This document shows, in pieces, positions 36,507 to 45,690 of a stretch of 64,000 nt of DNA. The notes below the pieces were generated by a model. It ran no database searches and had not been told where the DNA came from. It saw only the letters and a program-made list of their open reading frames with translations. Source of the DNA: Brevibacillus reuszeri (lineage in GTDB: Bacteria; Bacillota; Bacilli; Brevibacillales; Brevibacillaceae); the NCBI RefSeq assembly GCF_002897295.1, contig NZ_BEXF01000031.1:1-64000 (forward strand), given 5' to 3'. Numbering within the stretch: the stretch's first letter is position 1; each line of letters starts with the position of its first letter. The position numbers and the translations under genes are program-made.

Positions 36507-36649
36507 ATTGATCACCATTTTCCATTCAATTATAGAGCGCTCTTGAAAATGTATTATACCTACAGATTTCCAATATTCATATCCAGTTCACTGATTCTCA
36601 ATCCTCCCATAATATTCTGACTTTTAAACTTAGCTGTAAACATGTCAAA

Positions 36650-36689
36650 GAGCCAGTCAAACACGCAAACGCAAGTGTAAGACTGACTC
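36650..36689 (-). terminator. terminator of the formate dehydrogenase operon
   Basis: Minus-strand stem GAGTCAGTC with GACTGGCTC (one mismatch), inner ACAC/GTGT pairs, then TTTG. It lies 27 bases after the DUF2294 stop. Confidence 0.6.
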
Positions 36690-36715
36690 CATTATTGGTT
36701 TCGGTGAAAGCGATT

Positions 36716-37072
36716 CTATTTGGAATCAAGTGCTCTATCGAATACAAATACGGTCATGGCGATATCCTCTTCGATATTTATATCGGAAAAAATGCGTACG
36801 ATTTTTGCCTTCATCAAATCCTCGAGCTTTGTCACGACCTCTGGATTGGTATAGATCTTTTTCACCAATTTCGTACGCGCATCATGAACCATTCTTCTGC
36901 CTTCATTTGAGGTAATCATAAATTTTTCTACGTTCGTCAGATTCCCTTTCATCTCACTAATCGCCCAGGTATCCACGAAACGCGTCAAAATTTCTTTGGG
37001 CCCGTTTCCCACATATTCCTTGCGAATCTCACGAACGAGCATGCTGAACTGATGCTCCAACTGTTTTGACAT
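36716..37072 (-). CDS. DUF2294 family protein
   Basis: A 118-residue soluble protein: IRKEYVGNGPKEILTRFVDT, LTNVEKFMITSNEGRRMVHD, and an acidic end with EEDIAMTVFVFD. This matches DUF2294, found beside formate dehydrogenase and hydrogenase genes in Bacillales. It lies 40 bases after the DUF1641 gene, as third gene of the operon. Biochemical function unknown. Confidence 0.85.
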   Translation of the reverse strand: MSKQLEHQFSMLVREIRKEYVGNGPKEILTRFVDTWAISEMKGNLTNVEKFMITSNEGRRMVHDARTKLVKKIYTNPEVVTKLEDLMKAKIVRIFSDINIEEDIAMTVFVFDRALDSK

Positions 37073-37112
37073 GGCTTATCTCCTTCCTTCTTATAGAATT
37101 CGGAGAAAAGCA

Positions 37113-37595
37113 TCAGGATTCCTTTAAGCCCTCACCTACTCCTTTTAACAAGTTGATGCCAAAGCCGATCGCCCGATTTATGTCAGGGTCGGATAACGCC
37201 TTCATCAAATCCATGATTCCAACCTTTTGACCAGAACGAAGTCCCTCGTCCGCTTTTTGCAGCCCCTTGGAAACACCCTTCATCAGCTTTTGCGTCATTT
37301 CTGGCTCAAGCTCGGCAAGTCCGCCTGCTGCTGCCATTGCATTATTAATGATATTCGTAACGGGAGGACGCACCATCTGCCCTACGACGATTTTTGCAAG
37401 CTCTTCCTTTGCTTCGACTGCAGCAGTCAATGCTCCCAAGATACCACTATCATGCAGCTCTTGGAGTAATTTGATCGTTTCCTGGATGCCTTCCGGATTT
37501 TTCGCAAGTAATTGGAGGATGGCTTCGACCGTTTGATTTTGCTTTTCACTCTCTGAGAGTGTCGGTTGGACAATTTTTGTAATTGGACTCGCCAT
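37113..37595 (-). CDS. yjgD: DUF1641 family protein (YjgD-like)
   Basis: A 160-residue protein with the DUF1641 core: AILQLLAKNPEGIQETIKLL, LHDSGILGALTAAVEAKEEL, and a tail LMKALSDPDINRAIGFGINL with LLKGVG. In Bacillus subtilis the same family member (YjgD) is encoded directly after the formate dehydrogenase YjgC. Here the ATG overlaps the fdhA stop by one base (TAATG), so translation is coupled. A structural or electron-transfer role with the dehydrogenase is inferred from this linkage. Confidence 0.92.
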   Translation of the reverse strand: MASPITKIVQPTLSESEKQNQTVEAILQLLAKNPEGIQETIKLLQELHDSGILGALTAAVEAKEELAKIVVGQMVRPPVTNIINNAMAAAGGLAELEPEMTQKLMKGVSKGLQKADEGLRSGQKVGIMDLMKALSDPDINRAIGFGINLLKGVGEGLKES

Positions 37596-40555
37596 TACTT
37601 TCTACCTCCTCTTACATCTACCGCAACATTCACATCTGCAATCGGCTTGTAATCTTCTCTTGCCCATTTGCGTTCGACTTGTACGCCGAGCTGTGGATTG
37701 CGCTTGGCATAACGAGGATTATACGCAGGAAGTGGCGATTTTCCTGTTTCCTCGAGAATCTCCATACGTACTTTTACCTGCTTGTAGGCAGGAGTATGCG
37801 TCTGCACATCAACTGCTCCACCCGTTAGCAGATTCACAGCACTCTCATGGCTTGCGGAGTGCATCGGAACATAAATATCTTTTCCACTCATCCGGCTCGT
37901 AACAAGCACACGGAGCTTGATTTTTCCATAAGGAGACAGGAGACGGACCAATGTTCCATCGGATAGTCCACGTTCTTTAGCCAGTTCTGGAGAAACTTCC
38001 ACAAACACTTCTGGGAGTTTGTACTGGATACCTTTGGACTTGTTTGTGAGATTTCCTTCATGGAACTGTTCAAGCAAGCGTCCATTATCAAGCGTCAGAT
38101 CATACTCCTCAGGGAACTTGGCTGGCGGAATATAATCGAACAGCGCCAGACGTGCTTTTTTGTCAGGGAAGTTGAATCCTTTGGTATGCAGCAGCGGGGT
38201 ATTGCTTCCATCAGGAGATCCCCAGTTAAAGCTGTTCCAGCCTTCTAGCACTTCGTAATTACATTGCGAGAAGAACGGAGTCAGTGATGCCATTTCATCG
38301 AAAATTTCGCTTGGATGGCTATAGTTCCAATCATAGCCCATCTTTTTCGCAAGCTGGCTGAAAATCCACCAGTCAGGCTTGCTATCGCCGACAGGCTCAA
38401 GCGCTTGATAAAGGCGTTGTACACGACGTTCGGTATTGGTAAAGGTGCCATCCTTTTCAAGCGATGGAACCGCTGGCAAAACAACATCTGCAAACTGAGC
38501 CGTTTTGCTCAAGAAAACATCCTGTACCACGAGGAAATCGAGCTTGGCAAGCATATCTTGTGTATGGTTAGAATCTGCATCTACCCATGCCATGTCTTCA
38601 CCTGCAACGTACATCGCACGAAGCTCGCCACGATCCACTGCCTCCAGCATTTGGATGTTATCCAGACCTGGCTGTGCTTGAATTTTCACGCCGTAAGCTG
38701 CCTCAAATTTAGCACGAATCTCATCGTTCGTAACCGGTTGATACCCAGGAAAAATGTTTGGCATCGTTCCCATGTCAGCCGCACCTTGTACGTTGTTATG
38801 ACCGCGCAGTGGATACGCTCCTGCACCTGGGCGCATGAAGTTTCCAGTGATCAGCAACAGGTTTGCAATGGCCGTCGAGGTATAGGAGCCACCCGCATTT
38901 TGCGTGACACCCATTCCCCAGCAAATGGCTGTACCGTCTGCATCACGGATCATTTCCGCGATTTGGATCAACGTTTCTTTGGAAATCCCTGTTTCTTCCT
39001 CTGCAAATTCCAACGTATACTTTTGAATAAGTTCTACGAATTCCGGATAAAAGTTGACGTGCTCTTGGATGAACGCGGCATCATGCCAGTTTTGGTCGAT
39101 CATATATTTAGACACAGCAGCTAGCCAAACATAGTCGGTTCCTTGTTTTGGACGGATGAACAAATCTGCCCGTTCTGCCATCTCGTGTTTGCGCAAATCA
39201 ACTGTGATGAGTTTTTGACCATTCAATTTTTTCGCGCGCTTGATTCTGGTAGCGAGTACGGGATGTGCTTCAGCTGGCGCACAGCCCATCAAGATGACCA
39301 ACCCAGCTTTTGCGATGTCCTGAATGGTTCCCGAGTCTCCGCCAATTCCGCCAGTATACTGGAGTCCCCAGGAGGCTGGTGACTGACAGTACCTCGAGCA
39401 GTTGTCTACATTGTTCGTTCCAAACAATTGGCGTGCTGTTTTTTGCATCAGGTAGTTTTCCTCATTGGTGAACTTGGAGGAAGAAATAAATCCAAGCGAA
39501 TTAGGACCATAGGTGTCTTTAATGGCACCGAGTCTGTTCACAACAACATCCAGTGCCTCATCCCACGTAGCTTCTACAAACGTATCCCCGCGTCGAATAA
39601 GTGGCTTGGTTAAGCGCTGATCGCTATTGACGAAATCCCATCCGAATTTCCCTTTCACACAAGTGGAAATTCCGTTCACTGGTGCTTCAGGGCTTGGTTC
39701 CACCTTTAAAATTTTTCGGTCTTTGGTCCACACTTCGAACGAACAACCTACACCGCAGAACGTACATACGGTTTTGGTTTTCTTAATTTTCGTCTCGCGC
39801 ATGGCCGCTTCCATTTCCGAGACGGCAAAAATGCTGCTATAGCCTGGCTCCACTTTTTTGATTAGGTCAATCATCGGATTCAACAAGTCGCTCTCCATGC
39901 CACTCATGAAGCCTGCTTCGCCAAGCATGGATTTTTCCATCAAGGCATTGCATGGACATACAGTTACGCATTGACCGCAGGATACGCAGGATGATTCGTT
40001 GATCGATTTGTTGTCATCCCAAATCACGCGCGGCATTTCTCGTTCCCAGTCAATGGTCAGCGTTTCATTCACTTGCCAATCTTGGCAAACTTCTGTACAG
40101 CGCCCACATAAGATGCATTGGTTTGGATCATAGCGATAGAAAGGATGGGACATATCTACTTCATAGCCTTTTTCACGGAAAGGACGTGTCTGGTGTTCAA
40201 TTTCCAGCAATTCTACTGTGTTGTGAACACGACAGTTTCCATTGTTGTTGTCGCAAACTGTACAGTAGAGCATGTGGTTTTCAAGAATCCGGTCCATCGC
40301 TTCCCGCTGCGCATTTTTTGCCAACTCAGAAGAAGTAAGAATCTTCATGCCCTCCTGAATTTGGGTGGAACAGGCGCGCATGATTTTACCATCTATTTCA
40401 CACATACATGTATCACAAGTCTGGATCGGACCTAATTCAGAAGAGTAACAGACGTGTGGATGTTCGATATCCTGCTGAAGCAGATAATCCAGAATTCGGG
40501 TGCCCTCTTCTGTTTGGCGTTTCGTTCCATTTAAATCAAAGCTCACTTGTTTCAT
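37595..40555 (-). CDS. fdhA: formate dehydrogenase alpha subunit (YjgC/FdhA type, Mo-bisMGD)
   Basis: A 986-residue cytoplasmic enzyme with an N-terminal [2Fe-2S] ferredoxin domain (CYSSELGPIQTCDTCMC), a His/Cys-rich NuoG-like insert (HMLYCTVCDNNNGNCRVH), two [4Fe-4S] motifs (CILCGRCTEVCQ and CVSCGQCVTVCPC) and a molybdopterin domain led by CTFCGVGC. The molybdenum ligand is a cysteine (SRYCQSPASWGL), not selenocysteine. The domain order matches YjgC/YrhE of B. subtilis. It oxidises formate to carbon dioxide and passes electrons through the iron-sulfur chain. The start follows GGAGG at ten bases. Confidence 0.95.
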   Translation of the reverse strand: MKQVSFDLNGTKRQTEEGTRILDYLLQQDIEHPHVCYSSELGPIQTCDTCMCEIDGKIMRACSTQIQEGMKILTSSELAKNAQREAMDRILENHMLYCTVCDNNNGNCRVHNTVELLEIEHQTRPFREKGYEVDMSHPFYRYDPNQCILCGRCTEVCQDWQVNETLTIDWEREMPRVIWDDNKSINESSCVSCGQCVTVCPCNALMEKSMLGEAGFMSGMESDLLNPMIDLIKKVEPGYSSIFAVSEMEAAMRETKIKKTKTVCTFCGVGCSFEVWTKDRKILKVEPSPEAPVNGISTCVKGKFGWDFVNSDQRLTKPLIRRGDTFVEATWDEALDVVVNRLGAIKDTYGPNSLGFISSSKFTNEENYLMQKTARQLFGTNNVDNCSRYCQSPASWGLQYTGGIGGDSGTIQDIAKAGLVILMGCAPAEAHPVLATRIKRAKKLNGQKLITVDLRKHEMAERADLFIRPKQGTDYVWLAAVSKYMIDQNWHDAAFIQEHVNFYPEFVELIQKYTLEFAEEETGISKETLIQIAEMIRDADGTAICWGMGVTQNAGGSYTSTAIANLLLITGNFMRPGAGAYPLRGHNNVQGAADMGTMPNIFPGYQPVTNDEIRAKFEAAYGVKIQAQPGLDNIQMLEAVDRGELRAMYVAGEDMAWVDADSNHTQDMLAKLDFLVVQDVFLSKTAQFADVVLPAVPSLEKDGTFTNTERRVQRLYQALEPVGDSKPDWWIFSQLAKKMGYDWNYSHPSEIFDEMASLTPFFSQCNYEVLEGWNSFNWGSPDGSNTPLLHTKGFNFPDKKARLALFDYIPPAKFPEEYDLTLDNGRLLEQFHEGNLTNKSKGIQYKLPEVFVEVSPELAKERGLSDGTLVRLLSPYGKIKLRVLVTSRMSGKDIYVPMHSASHESAVNLLTGGAVDVQTHTPAYKQVKVRMEILEETGKSPLPAYNPRYAKRNPQLGVQVERKWAREDYKPIADVNVAVDVRGGRK

Positions 40556-40576
40556 CTAGACGTAACCTCCAATAGA

Positions 40577-40641
40577 TAAATAAAAACCCACCACAAAACA
40601 ATCTGTGCATGATTTTTGCACAAACCGTTTTATGGTGGGTT
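40577..40641 (-). terminator. intrinsic terminator in the fdhA leader (candidate attenuator)
   Basis: On the minus strand AACCCACCATAAAACGG pairs with the complementary run ending in TGGTGGGTT, enclosing a second stem TGTGCA/TGCACA, and TTTTATTTAT follows. It ends only 22 bases before the fdhA ATG and reads toward it. No gene lies upstream on this strand that it could terminate, since the gene at 40961 is divergent, so control of fdhA by attenuation is likely. Confidence 0.75.
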
Positions 40642-40760
40642 AATGACTAAGCATCTATGATACCAGTTATCCATCCCGCCATGCCAAATGGAGGAGATCA
40701 GGATGTAAGCGGCAATGCACATTACCCTGACATCAATAATCTTCTCTGCCCCCATTATAG
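40642..40760 (-). promoter_or_regulatory. fdhA leader region, possible riboswitch aptamer
   Basis: Between the terminator and the presumed promoter the minus strand offers paired blocks: TCAGG with CCTGA around GTAA/TTAC, then CATCC with GGATG around CCAT/ATGG. A GGCGGG run in this region could compete for the 5' arm (CCCACC) of the terminator. Molybdenum-cofactor riboswitches precede some Mo-enzyme genes, but I cannot confirm that consensus here. The rest of the 405-base gap up to 40960 is AT-rich and shows no further gene. Confidence 0.4.
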
Positions 40761-40960
40761 CATTGAAACCGTTTTAAAACCAACTATATACATGAAATAT
40801 CGTTACATTTTTACATGCATACATTCGTCACCTAAAAAAATTCGTCGAAAATAATCTTGATCCTCCACAAAAACAAAACAACATTTTCCTGATACTGTAA
40901 TCCAAGTATAATCCATTTATAAGAATTTGTTGAATGCTACGATCAGGTGGAGGGAATACA

Positions 40961-41659
40961 ATGCTGCTGAAAGATACAGATCAACTGGACGATCTAAAGG
41001 ATTTTCTAATCAATTGGTATGGAGGGTACGATAGCTCCTACGGTGTGCCAGTGGACGAGATTCCACCCTATCTTCCAAAGGCGTTGCAAGAATTATATGC
41101 GTTTGCAGGACTGTGGAAAGATGGGTCGGACAATCACCTCGAGCACTCTCCCGAGATATTTCAAAAGCAGGATTGTCTTTATTCGGTGGATCGACTGAAC
41201 CAGGAGCAGGATAAGGTTACGTTTCTTGAAGAAAATCAAGGAAACTGGAATTGCCAAGTTGAGATGGAGAACGACGACTCTCCGGTCTACTGCAATGAGC
41301 ACTTGCTTTGGGATGACAGTGATGAAGCATATATCATTGTAAATGACTCTTTATATCACTTTCTGAAAACGTTTTGTTTACAGGAGGTCGTTTTTGGCTG
41401 CAAACAGCTTTATACAATAGAAGGAAAATTAGATCATATACAGATGTTGTTTGCTGAGCCGATTGAAGAGTTGTGGATAAATGGGTATTATACGAGCCCC
41501 AAGGAAGAAGGACCTACTCATACTTTTTACCTCTGCGGGAATGTACTGGTCATGGAGCGCTATGGTGACTTTTGGTTAGGCTCTAACTGTGAGTTGCCTG
41601 CAGCATTGAATGAGGCTGGTCTGTCTTCCATCCGACTGAGAAGGATTAAACCTGATTGA
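40961..41659 (+). CDS. SMI1/KNR4 (SUKH)-like protein
   Basis: A 232-residue soluble acidic protein. IPPYLPKALQELYAFAGLWK resembles the SUKH signature where a helix with an aromatic precedes the strand core, and VTFLEENQGNWNCQVEMEND fits the following strands. I choose ATG at 40961, preceded by GGTGGAGGG; an ATG at 40934 lacks a ribosome site. SUKH proteins often act as immunity proteins against polymorphic toxins, but no toxin gene is in view. Divergent from fdhA. Confidence 0.7.
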   Translation: MLLKDTDQLDDLKDFLINWYGGYDSSYGVPVDEIPPYLPKALQELYAFAGLWKDGSDNHLEHSPEIFQKQDCLYSVDRLNQEQDKVTFLEENQGNWNCQVEMENDDSPVYCNEHLLWDDSDEAYIIVNDSLYHFLKTFCLQEVVFGCKQLYTIEGKLDHIQMLFAEPIEELWINGYYTSPKEEGPTHTFYLCGNVLVMERYGDFWLGSNCELPAALNEAGLSSIRLRRIKPD

Positions 41660-41693
41660 GCGGTCACAAAACGTCCGCCTACTCAACCGTACA

Positions 41694-41716
41694 GGCTGCC
41701 GATTGTGCTGGCAGCC
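41694..41716. terminator. hairpin between convergent genes
   Basis: GGCTGCC and GGCAGCC around a nine-base loop, located between convergent stops. No U-tract on either strand, so termination is uncertain. Confidence 0.35.
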
Positions 41717-41730
41717 CTCACGATGATAAC

Positions 41731-42342
41731 TTATAACGGAGCAAATTCTACCCTGTATTTATTAAAGATAGCCTTGTACTTATTTTCAAATATGATCCAT
41801 CGTTTTTCTGATCCGTGCTTTTTATGTAAAGCCTTCAAATAATGATTAGCCGCTGTTACATCATTGGATTGCAACAGCAAATGAAAGCTCTCTTCGCCTA
41901 GATGTAAAAATGGGCCTGATGTGTAATAGTCAACGATGGATCTGGCACTTGTCATCGTTTCGTAGAAATGAATAACCTCCGCTAATCCACCAAGCAGTAT
42001 TCTTTTCAAATCTTCCCTATTCGTATCAGGACTGATTGAAAATCGATCTGGAACAGTCTCAGTAATTTCCCCTATTCTTGCTCTGAAGTGACACTCCGAC
42101 TCTTTTGGGGCAGTCAGTATCTCTCTCGATTTTATCTGAGCCAGCTCTGCTGCATAAATACCACAGTTGACATAAAACATTACATTGTCCGTTGTATTAC
42201 CAGACGATTTTTGAAAGTTAATGATGTAGATGAGGCTATCTGACATCTTATAAAAATTCAAACTCTTCTTTGTGAAGCCTTGATTGGATAGGAACGGTTT
42301 TACGTCCTGATTTATCATATCGTTAAAGAGCTCCTGCAACAT
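41731..42342 (-). CDS. DUF4304 family protein
   Basis: A 203-residue soluble protein starting MLQELFNDMINQDVKPFLSN, then GFTKKSLNFYK and IINFQKSS with FYVNCGIY. This is the DUF4304 pattern (long helix, GF-x-K-x-x-x-x-F, then INFQ-S). Ribosome site AGGAGGG. It begins nine bases after the SUKH-domain gene's stop, so the two form an operon. Function unknown; DUF4304 is often found with SUKH-type genes. Confidence 0.82.
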   Translation of the reverse strand: MLQELFNDMINQDVKPFLSNQGFTKKSLNFYKMSDSLIYIINFQKSSGNTTDNVMFYVNCGIYAAELAQIKSREILTAPKESECHFRARIGEITETVPDRFSISPDTNREDLKRILLGGLAEVIHFYETMTSARSIVDYYTSGPFLHLGEESFHLLLQSNDVTAANHYLKALHKKHGSEKRWIIFENKYKAIFNKYRVEFAPL

Positions 42343-42350
42343 GATCCCTC

Positions 42351-43676
42351 CTATTCTTTCTCAAAATAATCATCTGGCAAATGTAATTCTTTCAAACAAC
42401 CTATAAATTTTTCCCGGAAATTTATATTGCCTTTATATTCTGGCCATGCAGCCTTATAATACGGCAATAATTCCTTATGAGGGACAACGCCCCAAAATAA
42501 GATCGTGTTTTTCATAACCTCCTTGTCGCTATTCACTAACATCTGTTCAATGGTTTCCCAATTTTCCGGTTTGTTATTGCAATTACGTGTGGCATAGATT
42601 GCAGCAATTTGTATATCCGAATCGGTGTGACATAAAAATGGTGCAAAGCTTTGGAGTGTAATCATGCCTGACGATTCCAAGACATACCCCACATGACGTA
42701 ACGTTTCCACGTCACGAACCCTGTCAAGACTCTGCAATATCACTTTTGTAAATTCCGTTAAATCAAAAGGTTTGCCATACCAGTTCATAACTTGTAAAGC
42801 CTTTAAAAAATCCTCTTTTCTTTCAGAGTGCAACAGCTCGCGAATAAAGCCTCTTCCCTCGTCAAACGAGTTTTTGCAGATTAGCTGAATGGCTGTGGTC
42901 CGCTCATTTTTACTTTGCTCCGCAACGCTTTTTAAAAAATCAATCGTTGGTTGCGAGATGTTCTTAAACTTGAACATTCCCTCAAGCGCTTTTGATTTTA
43001 TTTCTTCGTCTGGGGCGTTTTGATAAACCTGTATCAATGTATTTTCATCGCCCGGCATTCTGCTTCCGAACCACCCGATATCATAATCCAAAATAATTTC
43101 GTCTAGCCAACGCTCATACCAGTCCAGAAAGTTGTCTTCATAGACAAAGAAAAAGGGACGATCTGGATAGAAATCTGAAGTGTAAACGATTTTTCCCCTG
43201 TGCTTTCCTTCGAGGACGAGATACATATCGTATTCACAGCCTTGAGTACCAATGCACAGCATGCCCCCCATCACGGTATCACGAGCGGCGTCGTATTCCT
43301 GGTCAGAGATGTCTTCATCACTGATTAGGGACTTGGTCAAATGATTCCATTCCTCTTTTGTCATTCTGGGGTGCAAAACACACTTTGCAGTGAGTGCATT
43401 TGCATCGGTATAAGAAGTTGCTTGTTCAATTGAATACATCCCGTAATAAGGGCCGGCACCACCGTTTCCGACCTTCGTTAAAAATTGTGCATATGGCTCC
43501 GGAAGTGTGACATTATGCTTTTCTTGCCAGTCTGCAAGCTCTTTTGCTGTAAGCATTTCATTCACCTTGTACTTGTGTGAAGATGCTCCAAATACCAATA
43601 AAGCTGCATCTTTGCGCAGTGCAGCTTCGAGTTTGTTTTTGATTCGATTAACCTGCGTTTCGCTCTTCCACAACAC
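42351..43676 (-). CDS. SMI1/KNR4 (SUKH) domain protein with C-terminal helical repeats
   Basis: A 441-residue protein. The N-terminal 190 residues are a clear SUKH domain: LTAKELADWQEKHNVTLPEP, YAQFLTKVGNGGAGPYYGMY and ICIGTQGCEYDMYLVLEG in near form. The rest is HEAT-like helices (IQVYQNAPDEEIKSKALEGM, then DSDIQIAAIYATRNCNN). The start is GTG at 43676, downstream of a GGGGGGA run. The fusion would suit protein binding, such as toxin neutralisation, but no partner toxin is nearby. Confidence 0.85.
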   Translation of the reverse strand: MLWKSETQVNRIKNKLEAALRKDAALLVFGASSHKYKVNEMLTAKELADWQEKHNVTLPEPYAQFLTKVGNGGAGPYYGMYSIEQATSYTDANALTAKCVLHPRMTKEEWNHLTKSLISDEDISDQEYDAARDTVMGGMLCIGTQGCEYDMYLVLEGKHRGKIVYTSDFYPDRPFFFVYEDNFLDWYERWLDEIILDYDIGWFGSRMPGDENTLIQVYQNAPDEEIKSKALEGMFKFKNISQPTIDFLKSVAEQSKNERTTAIQLICKNSFDEGRGFIRELLHSERKEDFLKALQVMNWYGKPFDLTEFTKVILQSLDRVRDVETLRHVGYVLESSGMITLQSFAPFLCHTDSDIQIAAIYATRNCNNKPENWETIEQMLVNSDKEVMKNTILFWGVVPHKELLPYYKAAWPEYKGNINFREKFIGCLKELHLPDDYFEKE

Positions 43677-43795
43677 CTCTTAAATCCCCCCTGTAAAGCG
43701 ATAGATTCCATTTTGTGCAACAAAAAAAGGATGAAGTTAAATTCACCCACCATATTTTCTGCTTCAAAATATTATATCATCTACATTTTGTATGT

Positions 43796-44650
43796 TTATA
43801 GATGAGTAAGTCCTAACTGCTTGATGATCCACTGCGTACGGTCTTGATAGGCAGCATCGCAATTCGTAAAAAGATGGTCCGTTTCATACCAAGAAATTTC
43901 CTTTGGTGAACTTGCAGCAGAATAGAGTGTCTCCGCTTGATTACTCGGAACAAATTCATCATCATGAACAAATTGAAATAGCAGCGATGCAGGTGTAGCT
44001 TTTTTTATGTAATGGACCGCATCCAATGGTTCCAATTCAGCAATAAATTCGTTAAATTTCTCTTTTGTTAGCTTTGTACGAATCAAGACCGCAAATGGAT
44101 GTCCACTTGATTTATGCCACTCAGACACACTGGCGAATCCAGCCATCAAAACGTATGATTTAATTCGTTCTTCCATTCCAGCAAGGACTCCACCCCAAGT
44201 AGCCCCAAAACTATGACCAATATAGGCAAGACGATTTACATCAATATTTTGAAAACGATAAAGAAGGTCAATCCCCCTCTGAATATCAACGACTGTCTGC
44301 CTATATTGTGGAATGCTCGTTACTGTCTCTATAACAAGATGTAATATCTCTTCTTCGGTTAAATCTTTTGGTGGTTGATTTCGCGTAGCGGGGGCAGCGA
44401 TCAATAGAGAAACTACACCTTTTAAAGCTAAAGCCTCTGCTTCAGGCAGAAACGATGCTCGATTGCCTTGCCCTGGATGCATAAAAACAACTGCCGGAAA
44501 AGGTCCGTCGGAAGTGGGAACGACCAAATAAGCGGGTACTTTTCCACCGTACGGACTTAAATATGACACGTCTCTAATCGTATAACCTTCTTTTTCAATG
44601 CATGAAGATTCTTCAAAATCTAATGGCAAAGAGCGATCATACGTAAACAT
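43796..44650 (-). CDS. alpha/beta hydrolase (dienelactone hydrolase-like)
   Basis: A 284-residue alpha/beta hydrolase. The nucleophile elbow is GHSFGA, the acid is in FVHDDEFVP, and the histidine in ETDHLF; VVFMHPGQGN supplies the oxyanion region. No signal peptide. It stands alone between convergent and divergent neighbours on the minus strand. Substrate unknown. Confidence 0.88.
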   Translation of the reverse strand: MFTYDRSLPLDFEESSCIEKEGYTIRDVSYLSPYGGKVPAYLVVPTSDGPFPAVVFMHPGQGNRASFLPEAEALALKGVVSLLIAAPATRNQPPKDLTEEEILHLVIETVTSIPQYRQTVVDIQRGIDLLYRFQNIDVNRLAYIGHSFGATWGGVLAGMEERIKSYVLMAGFASVSEWHKSSGHPFAVLIRTKLTKEKFNEFIAELEPLDAVHYIKKATPASLLFQFVHDDEFVPSNQAETLYSAASSPKEISWYETDHLFTNCDAAYQDRTQWIIKQLGLTHL

Positions 44651-44794
44651 TTGGTTCCACTCTCCTTGGACGATTTAATAGATTGAGTGTTTTTTACTGA
44701 ATTACCACAATTATCCTCTTGGTTCTGTAAAAAATATATCATACTCATTACCTTTATGCACTTTATGCCAAAAATCTGAATGCTTTTCCATAAC

Positions 44795-44847
44795 AAAACC
44801 TTCCATTTGAGCAGTAATTCTCGGTTGCATCAAATGGAAGGTTTTCT
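44795..44847 (-). terminator. intrinsic terminator after the AHSA1-domain gene
   Basis: A 16-bp perfect stem (AAAACCTTCCATTTGA with TCAAATGGAAGGTTTT) around a 19-base loop, ending in T residues on the minus strand. It closes the DoxX-ArsR-AHSA1 operon. Confidence 0.85.
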
Positions 44848-44858
44848 ATGCTATACGA

Positions 44859-45281
44859 TTATTGTTCCAACATTTTTTCAAGCTCACCGCACCATTTACT
44901 CCAGCCATACTTAGCTCCGCCTAATGCTTGGGCATTTGAGATTCCAGTTTGTTCGAGATGAAGATTAACCTTTCCTTCCCCTAAATCCTGCAGTGTCCAG
45001 GTGACCGTGTGCTTCTCTCCTCCACTGGCCCATGTATAGGACAACTTGTTCGGTTCATCTACGATGAGCACTTCACCGTCAACAATTCCATCCCAATATT
45101 CGGATGGCTGCGTGCGAAACTGAAAATGGTGTCCTACGACAGGTTTAAAATCATTTTCCATCGGCTGACCGGTGTGGTTATTGACCACCCATTTGGCAAG
45201 CTTACTAGAATCGGTTAAAGCGGACCAAAGCTTTTCAATCGATGTCTTGTACTGAAAATCCAAGGATAATGTTAAACTCAT
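44859..45281 (-). CDS. SRPBCC/AHSA1 domain protein
   Basis: A 140-residue AHSA1-like (START-fold) protein: FQYKTSIEKLWSALTDSSKL at the start, then KLSYTWASGGEKHTVTWTLQ, and a C-terminal WSKWCGELEKMLEQ helix. The ATG at 45281 overlaps the ArsR stop by four bases (ATGA) and is preceded by GGAGGAAGAAGA. ArsR-AHSA1 pairs are common in Bacillales; the ligand is not known. Confidence 0.9.
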   Translation of the reverse strand: MSLTLSLDFQYKTSIEKLWSALTDSSKLAKWVVNNHTGQPMENDFKPVVGHHFQFRTQPSEYWDGIVDGEVLIVDEPNKLSYTWASGGEKHTVTWTLQDLGEGKVNLHLEQTGISNAQALGGAKYGWSKWCGELEKMLEQ

Positions 45282-45607
45282 TCTTCTTCCTCCTCTAATA
45301 GTTGGTTCAAGCGCAACATATTTGTACTCCAAAACTGACTGTAGAAAGCTACCCAATCCTGAATTTCTCTGAGTGGCGTGGCGTTTAGCCTAAATCGCGT
45401 TTCTCTGCCGACTTTTCGGTCCAGTACCAGTCCAGCTTCTTTAAGGATGGTCAAATGCTTGGATACCGCTGTTCGCCCCATTTCAAACTGTGCTGTTAAT
45501 TCATGAAGCGGTATCTCCTTTGCGCCTGCCAGCAGACGAATGAGTCGGCGTCTAGTTGGATCTGCAATCGCATCAAACACATCCCGTAACTGGTTGTTCT
45601 CGCTCAC
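45278..45607 (-). CDS. ArsR family transcriptional regulator
   Basis: A 109-residue winged-helix protein: IADPTRRRLIRLLAGAKEIP, LTAQFEMGRTAVSKHLTILK as recognition helix, and GLVLDRKVGRETRF as wing. The metal-binding Cys motif of ArsR/SmtB is missing, so it is not a metal sensor of the classical kind. GTG start at 45607 after GGAGGGA. It is cotranscribed with the DoxX and AHSA1 genes and probably acts on the repeat pair at 46190-46234. Confidence 0.9.
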   Translation of the reverse strand: MSENNQLRDVFDAIADPTRRRLIRLLAGAKEIPLHELTAQFEMGRTAVSKHLTILKEAGLVLDRKVGRETRFRLNATPLREIQDWVAFYSQFWSTNMLRLNQLLEEEEE

Positions 45608-45690
45608 GACACTCCCTCCAAAAATATGATGTTCTTCAGGAGAAATCTATTTGCTGCTACGAAGGGACAGCCGTTAATTTCACCACCTCC

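Noticed and set aside
38315-39124. 269-codon open frame on the plus strand
   Set aside because: Antisense to fdhA, which is certain; composition is atypical of a real protein.
43677-43795. Near-palindrome TGAAGTTAAATTCA as an operator
   Set aside because: Imperfect and AT-rich, not placed at a recognisable promoter.
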